Assembly (NCBI GenBank): GCA_030539275.1
Contig: JAUNSK010000007.1
Span: forward strand, 62,001 to 126,000
Length of the DNA: 64,000 bases
Source: Oscillospiraceae bacterium
Lineage (GTDB): Bacteria > Bacillota > Clostridia > Oscillospirales > Ruminococcaceae
Reading direction: 5' to 3'
The notes under the pieces were generated by a model. The model made no database searches. It was given only the letters and a program-made list of their open reading frames with translations, and had not been told where the DNA came from. The position numbers were made by a program, and so were the translations under genes. Numbering within the stretch: position 1 is the first letter of the stretch; each line of letters starts with the position of its first letter. Below are positions 29,198 through 41,400 of this stretch, one piece after another.

Positions 29198-31027
29198 TTG
29201 ATAAATATTAAAAAGATCATGGCATTATGTCTGATAACAGCATTTTCCGTTTCATCTATGGCAGGATGCAGCTCTCTGAAAAATGACAGCAGCACAGCTG
29301 ACAGTACGGAAGTATCTGTAACAGATTCACAGACACAGCCAGAAAGTTCCGAAGATGATTCATCCGCGTCCGAAAAGAGTAGTGAAAACGATATCATTTT
29401 TAATTTTGCCAACAGCAACAGCTGGACTGACGGGAGTGAAACGATATATCAGCTTGACGGAAGTATTACAAACAAAGGAAGCAACGATCTGTCTGACTGG
29501 AAGGTAACTGTAACTGTTTCAGATGGCAGCATTGTAAAAAACTCATGGGGAATGAAATACGACATTGATAAGACAACAATGACGATCACACCTGATGAAA
29601 ATACTGGTTCTGTTCCGGCTGACGGAAGTATCAATTTTGGTATCCAGATCGCAAGCTCCAAACCCATAGATACAGATTCTGCGGTATTCACATCATCATC
29701 CGTTGCTGCAAAGGCAAACAACGATGTGAAAACAAACGAAAATAAAAATGAGAATACTTCTGATCCTTCAAAAAACATCACATCATCAGGCAATGCAAAA
29801 GAGGTCCCTGCACCATCAACAGATGACTGGCTGAGCGTTAAAAAGAACAAGATCGTTGACAGTGATGGAAAGGAAGTATGGCTTACCGGCTGCAACTGGT
29901 TCGGATACAACACAGGAACCAATGTATTTGATGGCTTATGGGCAGCTGATCTTAACACTTCCATAAACGCAATAGCTGACCATGGTTTCAATCTGCTGCG
30001 TATACCGATCTCAACACAGCTCGTCAACAACTGGGAAGACGGGGATATTCCTGATGCCAACTTCAATCAGGCTACAAACTCTTATCTTGTTGGCATGAAC
30101 AGCCTTGAGATCTTTGACTATGTGATCGGACAGTGCCGCGCAAACGGCATAAAGATCATGATAGATTTCCACTGTGCAAAAACAGATGCATCAGGACATA
30201 ATGCGCCTATGTGGACAGGTGAAGGTGTATCTGAAAAGGATTATATCAGAGGTCTTGAATGGATAGCACAGCGATATAAGGATGACGATACTATCATCGC
30301 AATGGATCTTGAGAATGAACCTCACGGCAAAGAAAATGAATCTCCGCGTGCAAAATGGGACGACTCCAAGGACTCAGACAACTGGAAGTACATTGCACAA
30401 AAAGCCGGTCTTGCAGTCCTTAAGAAAAACCCGAATCTTCTTATCATGGTTGAAGGTATAGAGATATATCCTAAAGATATAAAATCAAACGGTGACTTTT
30501 CGTCTCAGAACAAGGATGATTACCTCTACAACTGGTGGGGCGGAAATCTGCGCGGAGTAGCTGACAATCCGGTTGACCTTGGCAAATACAATGATAAGCT
30601 CGTCTACTCTCCTCATGATTACGGCCCGACAGTTTATGAACAGCCATGGTTCAAGAGTGATTATGACTATGATTCTCTTATGAAAGACTGCTGGTATGAT
30701 AACTGGTTCTATATATATGATAAAAAGATAGCTCCTCTTCTGATAGGTGAATGGGGCGGCTATATGACCGAGCCTAATATCTCATGGATGACATACTGCA
30801 GGGATCTTATCAGAAAGAATAAGCTTAACCATACATTCTGGTGCTTCAACGCAAACTCAGGAGACACAGGGGGACTTGTAAAGGATGACTTTACTACATG
30901 GGATGAGGACAAGTACGAATTTGTCAAAGAAGTTCTGTGGCAGGATTCCAAAGGTAAGTTTGTCGGACTCGATCATCAGATCGCTCTCGGTGAAAACGGG
31001 ATCACACTCTCTGAATATAAGGACTGA
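29198..31027 (+). CDS. Membrane-anchored GH5 beta-1,4-endoglucanase lipoprotein
   Basis: 609-residue surface lipoprotein. A lipobox SSMAGC ends the signal peptide (Cys24), then a Ser/Asp/Glu-rich linker, a CBM2-like beta-sandwich (~58-165; WTDGSETIYQLDGSITN ... LSDWKVTV ... NSWGMKYD), a second linker, and a GH5 barrel (~210-605). GH5 acid/base E374 (LENEP) and nucleophile E518 (GEWGG) are present, and the barrel resembles subfamily-1 cellulases such as Acidothermus E1. There is no dockerin, so it acts at the cell surface independently of the cellulosome. Start: TTG 29198 lies 8 nt after AAAGGAG; the ATG at 29177 precedes that site. Cellulose or beta-glucan specificity is inferred. Confidence 0.9.
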   Translation: MINIKKIMALCLITAFSVSSMAGCSSLKNDSSTADSTEVSVTDSQTQPESSEDDSSASEKSSENDIIFNFANSNSWTDGSETIYQLDGSITNKGSNDLSDWKVTVTVSDGSIVKNSWGMKYDIDKTTMTITPDENTGSVPADGSINFGIQIASSKPIDTDSAVFTSSSVAAKANNDVKTNENKNENTSDPSKNITSSGNAKEVPAPSTDDWLSVKKNKIVDSDGKEVWLTGCNWFGYNTGTNVFDGLWAADLNTSINAIADHGFNLLRIPISTQLVNNWEDGDIPDANFNQATNSYLVGMNSLEIFDYVIGQCRANGIKIMIDFHCAKTDASGHNAPMWTGEGVSEKDYIRGLEWIAQRYKDDDTIIAMDLENEPHGKENESPRAKWDDSKDSDNWKYIAQKAGLAVLKKNPNLLIMVEGIEIYPKDIKSNGDFSSQNKDDYLYNWWGGNLRGVADNPVDLGKYNDKLVYSPHDYGPTVYEQPWFKSDYDYDSLMKDCWYDNWFYIYDKKIAPLLIGEWGGYMTEPNISWMTYCRDLIRKNKLNHTFWCFNANSGDTGGLVKDDFTTWDEDKYEFVKEVLWQDSKGKFVGLDHQIALGENGITLSEYKD

Positions 31028-31109
31028 TTTCTTTAAGTATTTATAATAAGCTTTACAAACATCAATCTTCAGTGGATTAAACGTCAAAAAGATAATTCAT
31101 CTACATTCC

Positions 31110-31151
31110 GAACGCACATCTGACCCGTCTGGTTATGGTGTGCGTTCTTTG
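31110..31151 (+). terminator. Terminator of the GH5 gene
   Basis: Nine-bp stem GAACGCACA/TGTGCGTTC (31110-31118 with 31139-31147) with a 20-nt loop, followed by TTTG. It lies 82 bp after the GH5 stop and ahead of the two-component promoter. Confidence 0.7.
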
Positions 31152-31160
31152 TTTATGCAA

Positions 31161-31179
31161 AGAGAAGCATATCTTCTCT
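31161..31179. promoter_or_regulatory. Dyad upstream of the two-component promoter
   Basis: Perfect 7-bp inverted repeat AGAGAAG-N5-CTTCTCT ending 2 bp before the -35 box of the response-regulator promoter. Its position fits a regulator-binding site, possibly autoregulatory; no factor is proven. Confidence 0.45.
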
Positions 31180-31181
31180 TA

Positions 31182-31210
31182 TTGTATAAACTGCTGAAAT
31201 ATGGTATAAT
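31182..31210 (+). promoter_or_regulatory. Promoter of the two-component operon
   Basis: TTGTAT (31182-31187), 17-bp spacer, perfect TATAAT (31205-31210). The start codon is 29 nt from the -10 box. Confidence 0.75.
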
Positions 31211-31238
31211 GTATAGAAAAATGTATCAGAGGTGTATT

Positions 31239-31931
31239 ATGAAAAAAATACTTGTTGTTGAGGATGACAAAGAAATAAACCGTCTGATCTGTGAATATCT
31301 CTTCACTCAGGACTACAGTACTGTATCTGCTAAAAACGGGCTTGATGCTGTCCGGATAATCCGTGACAGCAGCGATATATCACTTGTTATACTTGATCTG
31401 ATGCTCCCTTTTGCAAGCGGTGATACTGTGCTTCGTAAGGTAAGGGAATTTTCAGATATTCCGATAATTATCGTTTCTGCCAGAAGTATGGTCCAGACTA
31501 AAATAGATGCCATCCGTATGGGCGCAGATGATTATATTACAAAGCCGTTTGACCTGGATGAGCTATTGGCCAGGACCGAAGCTGTGCTGAGACGTACACA
31601 GAATATCAAGCCATCTGAGAGTACTGATACCGGTACTCTTATATTTAAAAATCTGATTCTGGATACAAACTGTGCACTGGCCCGTGTGAACGGCAGTGCT
31701 CTCGTCCTTACAAGCAAGGAATATCTTATCCTTGAACTTATGCTTAAAAATCCTTCAAAGCTTTTTTCAAAATCCAATCTCTTTGAAAGCGTCTGGAAGG
31801 AGCCGTATTTCAGTGAGGACAATACTATAAAGGTACATATGAGCAATATACGCAGCAAAATCAAAAAACTTGATGATACTCAGGAGTATATAGAAACTGT
31901 ATGGGGAATGGGTTATAAGCTCAGCAAATAA
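31239..31931 (+). CDS. OmpR/PhoB-type response regulator
   Basis: 230-residue regulator. Receiver domain ~1-120 with acidic pair E8-D9-D10 (VVEDD), phosphoacceptor D53 (ILDLMLP) and K102 (TKPF); winged-helix DNA-binding domain ~130-228 (LTSKEYLILELMLKNPSKLFSKSNLFESVW ... VHMSNIRSKIKK). ATG 31239 follows AGAGGTG; longer frames upstream cross the promoter. It is translated 20 bp before its histidine kinase and forms a pair with it. No adjacent transporter target is present, so the regulon is unknown. Confidence 0.95.
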   Translation: MKKILVVEDDKEINRLICEYLFTQDYSTVSAKNGLDAVRIIRDSSDISLVILDLMLPFASGDTVLRKVREFSDIPIIIVSARSMVQTKIDAIRMGADDYITKPFDLDELLARTEAVLRRTQNIKPSESTDTGTLIFKNLILDTNCALARVNGSALVLTSKEYLILELMLKNPSKLFSKSNLFESVWKEPYFSEDNTIKVHMSNIRSKIKKLDDTQEYIETVWGMGYKLSK

Positions 31932-31951
31932 TTTTTTTTGGAGGAATACAC

Positions 31952-32875
31952 ATGGGAGTGATTTTTCCTGTTGTATGTATAGTTCTCTTTGTTTTTTCTC
32001 TGGCCTCTGTGCTTCGACTGGCTCATCTGAAAAGAGAAATCAGGCATTTTACAGATGAACTGATAAAGCACACAGACAAAAATTATGCCCAGCCTCTTAA
32101 ACTCACATGCTTTGATAAGGATATTATACAGCTTGCAGTCAGTATCAACGGTCAACTGGATGCAGACCTGAAGCTTGCAGCAGAGTATGAGAAGGATAAG
32201 AAAAGGCTGAACAACGTGATCTCAGGAATTTCGCATGATTTCAGAACTCCGCTTACAGCATCACTGGGCTATCTTCAGATGATAAAAAAGAGCGGTGAGC
32301 TCTCTGATAACAACAGCGTCTGGCTTGACATTGCGATTTCAAAGAACGAGTATCTTAAAGAGCTGTCAGATGAATTTTTTGAGCTCACAAAGATGAGATG
32401 TGAAAACGATAGTATAGAAGAAGAAACAATAAATTTCAGCAATATGGTATCCGACTGCATCATGGAGCAGTACAGCTGGGTCGAAGAACGGAATATCGAT
32501 CCGTCCTTTGATATTCAGGATGCGGTCTTTATCCGTACCAGCCCCAGCTATATGATGCGTATACTTCAGAATCTTTTTTCAAATGCGCAGAAATACACTA
32601 ACGAACATTTTGGAGTCACTCTGTCAAGAAGAGATGACATCGTTATGCTGCGTGTTTACAACGATATTTATGATAAAAATGATATTGACTTAAGCCGTGT
32701 GTTTGAACCCTTCTACAAGGCTTATTCCAGAAGCCGGAAAGGATCCGGTCTGGGCCTGTATGTAGTAAAGTATCTGTCCCGGAAGCTTGGTTTTACAGCA
32801 GAAGCATCACTTAATAATGACCTGGTCTTTGAAGTTTGCATTACTATAAAAACAGATGTATATAACACTGAATAA
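31952..32875 (+). CDS. Sensor histidine kinase with a single N-terminal membrane helix
   Basis: 307-residue kinase: one N-terminal transmembrane helix (~4-24), no sizeable extracellular domain, a short HAMP-like segment, H-box SGISHDFRTPLTASLGYL with phospho-His H95, N-box LQNLFSNAQKY, and G-box KGSGLGLYVVKY. It starts after GGAGGA and is co-transcribed with the response regulator. The lack of a sensor domain suggests intramembrane sensing or a partner protein, as in VanS-like/BceS-like small kinases. Confidence 0.93.
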   Translation: MGVIFPVVCIVLFVFSLASVLRLAHLKREIRHFTDELIKHTDKNYAQPLKLTCFDKDIIQLAVSINGQLDADLKLAAEYEKDKKRLNNVISGISHDFRTPLTASLGYLQMIKKSGELSDNNSVWLDIAISKNEYLKELSDEFFELTKMRCENDSIEEETINFSNMVSDCIMEQYSWVEERNIDPSFDIQDAVFIRTSPSYMMRILQNLFSNAQKYTNEHFGVTLSRRDDIVMLRVYNDIYDKNDIDLSRVFEPFYKAYSRSRKGSGLGLYVVKYLSRKLGFTAEASLNNDLVFEVCITIKTDVYNTE

Positions 32876-32877
32876 AT

Positions 32878-32934
32878 AAGACTGTACAGTCACATCAAGA
32901 CAATTTTTTGTCCTGTGACTGTACAGTCTTTATT
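32878..32934. terminator. Bidirectional terminator between the kinase and EF-G-like genes
   Basis: Seventeen-bp perfect inverted repeat (32878-32894 with 32914-32930) of AAGACTGTACAGTCACA and its complement, followed by TATTTT. Serves the converging histidine kinase (plus) and EF-G-like (minus) genes. Confidence 0.9.
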
Positions 32935-32981
32935 TTAATTAATTAAAAATGTCACTATAATATCTGCACAGCTATGAAGAT

Positions 32982-35069
32982 TTATTCACCGCTGTTAGAA
33001 ATACTTACTATTACATCAGAAAGCAGATTAGCAGGAAGCTGTTCATATCTTACAAACTCGTAATGGAAGCTGCCCATACCCTTTGTAGCCTGTCTGAGGA
33101 ATGTTGCAAAATCATGCATTTCCCTGACCGGTACATCTGCAAGTATTTCTGTGATTCCTTCGCCTGCAGGATTCATTCCGAGCATTCTGCCTCTTCTCTT
33201 GTTGAGCTCACCGAGGATGTCTCCTGTATTGTCATCATTTACTATGACAGATAAATTGCCTATCGGTTCAAGCATTACAGGATCAGCCTGCTTCATTCCT
33301 TCCTTATATGCTATAGATGCTGCTGTTTTGAATGCCATTTCTGACGAGTCTACAGGGTGATATGAACCATCAAGTAAAACAGCCTTCAGTCCGACTACAG
33401 GACAGCCTGCAAGTACTCCTTTTTTCATACTCTCCTGGATTCCCTTTTCAACAGCCGGGAAGAAGTTTTTAGGAACACTTCCGCCGAATACCTTCTCTTC
33501 AAATACAAGCTCATCACCTACAGTTGGTTCAAACTCGATCCATACATGACCATACTGTCCGTGTCCTCCGCTCTGTTTCTTATGCTTGCCCTCGGCCTTT
33601 ACTTTCTTTCTTATTGTTTCCTTATATGCTACCTTTGGTACTGAAAGAACAACCTCTGCACCAAGCTTGCCTCTTAACTTTGCTACGGCTATATCAAGAT
33701 GCTGTTCACCCAGGCCGCTGAGCAACTGTTCGTTTGTTGTGACATCCTGTTCGAAACGAAGTGTCGGGTCTTCCTCAAGCAGCTTTGCAACAGCAGCTGA
33801 GATCTTGCTCTCATCTCCCTGTGTTTTTGCCTTTACTGCCATAGAGAAGCATGGCTCAGGATATTCTATCTGAGGGAATCTGACAACTCTTGACGAATCA
33901 CACAGAGTATCCGAGGTGGATATATTCATTTTAGAAGCAGCAACAACATCACCTGCAGCAGCCTCACTTACCTCTGTCTGCTTTTTGCCGTTCATTGTAT
34001 ACAGCTTGCCTGTTTTTTCAGTACTGCCTGTAGCAGCATTTACAAGTTCACGTCCGGTACGCAGTGTACCTGACATAACCTTGATATACGACATCTTTCC
34101 GACAAACGGATCTACTACTGTCTTGAATACAAATGCACTTACAGGTGCCTGAGAATCATATGGTACTTCTACAATGTCATCATTTGCTGTAAACGCCTGT
34201 GCAACAGGCATTTCCTCCGGTGACGGAAGCAGAAGTGAAATTTCCTTAAGAAGCATATCAATGCCTGCAAGTGTTGCTGCTGAAGCACACAGTACAGGAG
34301 TGATTTTGCCTGAATTGACTCCTTTATGTATTCCGTCAATAAGCTCCTTCTGTGTAAACTGTTCACCGTCAAAGAACTTCTCCATAAGCTCATCATCTGT
34401 TTCTGCAACAGCTTCACTGATAGCCTGAATAAGTCCGTCGAGTCTGTAGTCCATCTTGTCGTTATGAGCTATATCTCCGTTTGGCATATCGATCTCTGAT
34501 GCATTTCCGTCCTTGTCATATTTGTAAGCCTTCATCTCGATAAGATTGATATAGCTTACGATCTGTCCGTCTTCAATGACCGGTACTATGACAGGACATA
34601 CAGTAGGACCGAATACTGTTTTAAGCTCAGTAAGTGTATTATAGAAGTTAGCGTTGGGGTCATCAAGCTTGGTAACTACAAATACTCTAGCCTTGTTCTG
34701 ACTTCCTGCAATTGAATAAGCCTTGCGTGTTCCTGTCTTTACACCTGACTTGCCTGATACTGTTATAAGAACAGTTCCGGCAGCAGCTATGCCCTCCCTG
34801 ACACCGCCTTCAAAATCGAGAAGTCCCGGAGTATCTATAAGATTTACTTTTATGTTATCATATGTAAAGTTAGCAAGTGTTGTATTTATACTTGTCTTTC
34901 TCCTGATCTCCTCAGTGTCAAAATCTGAGACTGTATTGCCTTCAGCAATCTTACCCAGTCTGTCCGAAGCACCTGCCTTGTAAAGCAACGCCTCTGTCAA
35001 TGATGTCTTGCCGGAGCCATTATGTCCCGTCAGAGTAATATTTTTCACTGTAGTGATATGTTTATCCAT
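32982..35069 (-). CDS. Elongation factor G-like protein (EF-G paralogue)
   Basis: About 695-residue translational GTPase paralogue. G1 GHNGSGKTSL, G3 DTPG, then EF-G domains II-V; the C-terminal domain IV/V region (HGQYGHVWIEFEPT; GEGITEILADVPVREMHDFATFLRQATKG) is retained. The G4 motif reads TKLD instead of NKxD, which is unusual for guanine specificity. It groups by eye with the EF-G2-like proteins of unclear function, not the canonical fusA, which normally lies next to rpsG and tuf. ATG 35069 fits AAAGGAG at 9 nt; an ATG two codons earlier is too close. Single-gene unit with its own promoter. Confidence 0.85.
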   Translation of the reverse strand: MDKHITTVKNITLTGHNGSGKTSLTEALLYKAGASDRLGKIAEGNTVSDFDTEEIRRKTSINTTLANFTYDNIKVNLIDTPGLLDFEGGVREGIAAAGTVLITVSGKSGVKTGTRKAYSIAGSQNKARVFVVTKLDDPNANFYNTLTELKTVFGPTVCPVIVPVIEDGQIVSYINLIEMKAYKYDKDGNASEIDMPNGDIAHNDKMDYRLDGLIQAISEAVAETDDELMEKFFDGEQFTQKELIDGIHKGVNSGKITPVLCASAATLAGIDMLLKEISLLLPSPEEMPVAQAFTANDDIVEVPYDSQAPVSAFVFKTVVDPFVGKMSYIKVMSGTLRTGRELVNAATGSTEKTGKLYTMNGKKQTEVSEAAAGDVVAASKMNISTSDTLCDSSRVVRFPQIEYPEPCFSMAVKAKTQGDESKISAAVAKLLEEDPTLRFEQDVTTNEQLLSGLGEQHLDIAVAKLRGKLGAEVVLSVPKVAYKETIRKKVKAEGKHKKQSGGHGQYGHVWIEFEPTVGDELVFEEKVFGGSVPKNFFPAVEKGIQESMKKGVLAGCPVVGLKAVLLDGSYHPVDSSEMAFKTAASIAYKEGMKQADPVMLEPIGNLSVIVNDDNTGDILGELNKRRGRMLGMNPAGEGITEILADVPVREMHDFATFLRQATKGMGSFHYEFVRYEQLPANLLSDVIVSISNSGE

Positions 35070-35116
35070 AGTCATAATCTCCTTTATAGTTGCTTTATAC
35101 AATAATTATGTTTTGT

Positions 35117-35145
35117 ATTATAGCACTTTTAGTTGATTATTACAA
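35117..35145 (-). promoter_or_regulatory. Promoter of the EF-G-like gene
   Basis: TTGTAA (35145-35140), 17-bp spacer, perfect TATAAT (35122-35117). The 5' leader is about 40 nt. The rest of the 35103-35436 gap is AT-rich with no gene seen, apart from the secA terminator. Confidence 0.75.
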
Positions 35146-35369
35146 TAGGTCTGGAATATTTTCATATCACCATCTAAATAAGAATGTAATATTTTATGCA
35201 TTTTTTACAAAAAATAAATGCGTTTATACTTATAAATATAGTATAATTAGTGTTTAAGAACATTATATATAGATTAAAATTCATAATATATTATATTAAT
35301 CCATTATTCTCAGATATTGCCATATAGTATATAGGTATCAAAGATAGCTGACAGTAAAATTAATAAACA

Positions 35370-35413
35370 AAAATCAGATATACCCGGTCTGCCTGACGGG
35401 GTATATCTGATTT
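35370..35413 (-). terminator. Terminator of secA
   Basis: About 16-bp inverted repeat (35370-35385 with 35398-35413), AAATCAGATATACCC with its complement, flanked by A and T runs. It lies 24 bp after the secA stop. Confidence 0.85.
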
Positions 35414-35436
35414 TTTTAATGTAATTAAGTTTTTAA

Positions 35437-38187
<2,751 letters not shown>

Positions 38188-38279
38188 TGATTTAGTCCAC
38201 CTTTATTAATATTTATAATTCTTAATATACCGCCGTATTATTATTCATGCAAAATTACAATGAAAATACACATATTTAT

Positions 38280-38308
38280 ATTTTATATTAGATTAGCTGT
38301 TTTGTCAA
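38280..38308 (-). promoter_or_regulatory. Promoter of secA
   Basis: TTGACA (38308-38303), 17-bp spacer, TAAAAT (38285-38280). Gives a 5' leader of about 85 nt; no SecM-like upstream ORF was recognised. Confidence 0.75.
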
Positions 38309-38429
38309 TAGCATTTGTATAAAATTAGCAGACTAATTTGTGATAACTGATAGTCAAGTTAAAATTTTTATGGTATTAATCATTCATATTAATAAAATAA
38401 GGATACACTCCCAAATGCTTTCATATTGT

Positions 38430-41400
38430 TTATTCTCTGCTGATTTCACCGGATAAAGTGATCTCACGGACCTCATTGCTGATTTTATCATTTATGAATA
38501 TTACATGTGTTCTTATCATCCTGTACTTTCCGTCATCTCCGAGCTGTCTTCCGGTAAAGCTTACTGTCTTTTGCCCGCCGGCATATGCATCAAGCAGGTT
38601 CTGCCTTAAAAATGCTTTCTTGAAACCTTCCCTGTCATCAGGGTGAAATGATCTGATGCCATCTTCTATTAATTCATCAAAGCATCCTGAACTTAAACTC
38701 TGTCTTGTTGAAAAGTTCCTGAATTTCATAGTACTGTATGTATTAAGAGAAAGATTAACCGATATTACAAGAGGATATATAACAGATACAGCCTTAAGAA
38801 AACGATTGAATTCCAGCAGTTCAGAATAACTGGTTTTCCATGATGACCGTGCTTCATGTCCTGTATATACATACTCCGGGTTTTCCATTTCAGGGGTATA
38901 GAACATATAGTCATTCTTTCCGTTTCGCTTTACATAATAAAGCGCCCTGTCTGCTTTTGAGTACATCTGCTCAAATGAATCCACTCCTGTCTGTGAAGCG
39001 ATCAGTCCTATGCTTGCGCTCAGATGAACATCATCATATTTACCTACATATTTTTCTGACAGCCTGTTCATAAATACCTCAAGAGTGTTGTGCAGGCTTG
39101 TCTTATTAACTTTTCCTTCCATAAAGATCATAAACTCATCTCCGCCTATACGCCCGATGATGTCTGAGCTTCGAAACTGGCTTCTTAGTGTCTCTGACAT
39201 CAGTATGATAGCCCTGTCACCCTGTGCATGTCCCAGGTTGTCGTTAATATACTTCAGTCCGTCAAGATCTGCAATCAGCAGAACACACGGTCTCGGACCA
39301 GGTATACCGAGGCGTGACCTGATAAGTTCTTCGGTAGTAATTTTATTGTACAGTTGTGTCATGCCGTCTGTCTGCGCCTGTTTCTGGGCAGTGAGCATAG
39401 CTGTCTTTTCCATGGTTATATTTTTAATTGCTGTATATGACCTGACATGGTACGAGTACGGATCCTGAATCAGCTGAATATCTGTTCTGAACCAGTGCAG
39501 CTTATTACATTCCGGTCCGGCTACTTTCCATTCCTCAGTCGTATTGCGTATGCCTGAGTCAAAAGCATTCATAAGATGTGTACGTGAGAAGAAAAGTTCA
39601 GCCCTTAGTTTTTCATCTTCACACACATAGTTGTCAATTATATATTTTATTACATCAGAATACGTACTGGTCCGCATTGAGACATTCTGGACATAGCCGT
39701 TTCCGCCCTGCTTTTCTATTCTGTCAGCTGTCAGATCCGTATCAAAATATTCTATATGGTTTATTGATGCCATACTTATCGTCTCACGGTATCTCTGATA
39801 GGTTATTTCCTTTTCATGATCAGCAGTAATATCAGCAACAGAAACAACAGCTGATCCGGGCTCACCGTATTCTGGAATAATAATTGAATACTGCATATCT
39901 ATCCAGCGCTGCTTTGAGTCGAGCAGATTTATATGAAGTTTCTGATGTCCTGTTGCCTTGCCGTTTGTGATATCTGCGCATATTTTTCTGAAATCACTGA
40001 TACTGTCAGGAAGAATAAATCCGTCCCTGACAAGAGAGTCAGGAAGATCCGGATACTCCTCGGAAAGATTATATTTACGGGCTATTTTTTTATCAAGAAA
40101 TGCTGTTGCAGTAGCTATATCGTATCTGAAAACAACACGGTTTGTATGTACTGCAGCAGTTCTGAACAGCTCCTCATTTTCCCTCAGCTGTCTGAACTCG
40201 TCTTCTTCCTTGTGCTGTCTCGTTATATCCTCAACTGCGATTACTGCCTTGAGTGGTTTATTATCACGGTCAAATATCGTTACATACTCAGCATGTTCCC
40301 AGCAGCTGCTGCCGTCTGTTAAACTGAAAAATGTCCTTGCACTCCCGTTTTTACTTCCGCTCAGTATCTCTGTGCAGAACCTGTTAAAGACATCGAGGTC
40401 TGAATCCGTGGTATTATTGTCTGTATCAGCCGGCATATTTTCATATACAGTTCTCAGGGAGTGCTTCTGAGCATATTCCCCGGGAATTGTAAGTCTCCCT
40501 GATACAGCATCGTATACACATATCATTTTGCCCATATGTTTCATAACGAGGTTCATTTCTTCTTCGTTGATCCTCAGCTGTTCATTTTTTAACATTCCGT
40601 CTGTAACGTCAAGCATAACGCAGAATACAGTAATTTTTTCACCGTCTCTTTCATTTGCTGTCCCCATCAGATTTATCCACTTGCATTCACCGCTTTTGGT
40701 CCGTATACGGTAGATGATATTAATATCAGTATTATCGTGCGCCAGAGTATCAATCTCTCTCGTGATAATGCTGAGATCTTCCCTGTATACGTTAGCAAGA
40801 GGATCCACGTCAGACATTTTTCTGTACTCATCCCTGGAATATCCGGACATCTGCCATACCTTATTGCTGAAGTACACATTCTTTATGCCAGAAGGAGTAT
40901 ATTCATAAACCGCCAGTCCGCCCGGAATAGTGTTCATCAGAAGCTTTAGTTTTGCATTTAGCTCCCTGTGTCCTGTGATATCTGCTGTAACACCGAATCC
41001 CCACATCTTTCCGTTCTGAAGTCTTACTGAACGAAAGTTGTCAGATACCCAGATTATACTGCCGTCTTTTCGTCTGATACGGTATTCGAGCATCCTGATT
41101 CCCGGACTCTCTGACAGATAATCAAGGGTATTTCTGTACTTTTCCCTGTCCTCATCAAGGATCATCGGCAGATATTCGCCGTTGTACAGGTCATGGATAT
41201 CATCCAGTGTATATCCTGTCATTTCAGTAAATCCTGTGCTTACAAAATCCAGATGTTTTCTGCCATAAAGCTGAAACCTGTGAACGCCGCCCGGCATATT
41301 GTCAAGAAGTGTGATCAGTTCAAGATCTGCAAGCTGTGTTTCATCAACTCTTTCATCATGTACAGGATCAGCATCAGATATATACTTGACACATGAATCA

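Noticed and set aside
29449-30066. 205-aa minus-strand ORF within the GH5 gene
   Set aside because: Lies wholly inside the GH5 coding frame on the opposite strand, no ribosome site, low-complexity Ser/Leu/Val/Phe translation.
39958-40470. 170-aa plus-strand ORF inside the c-di-GMP gene
   Set aside because: Shadow frame with Ser-rich translation and no Shine-Dalgarno; no independent support.
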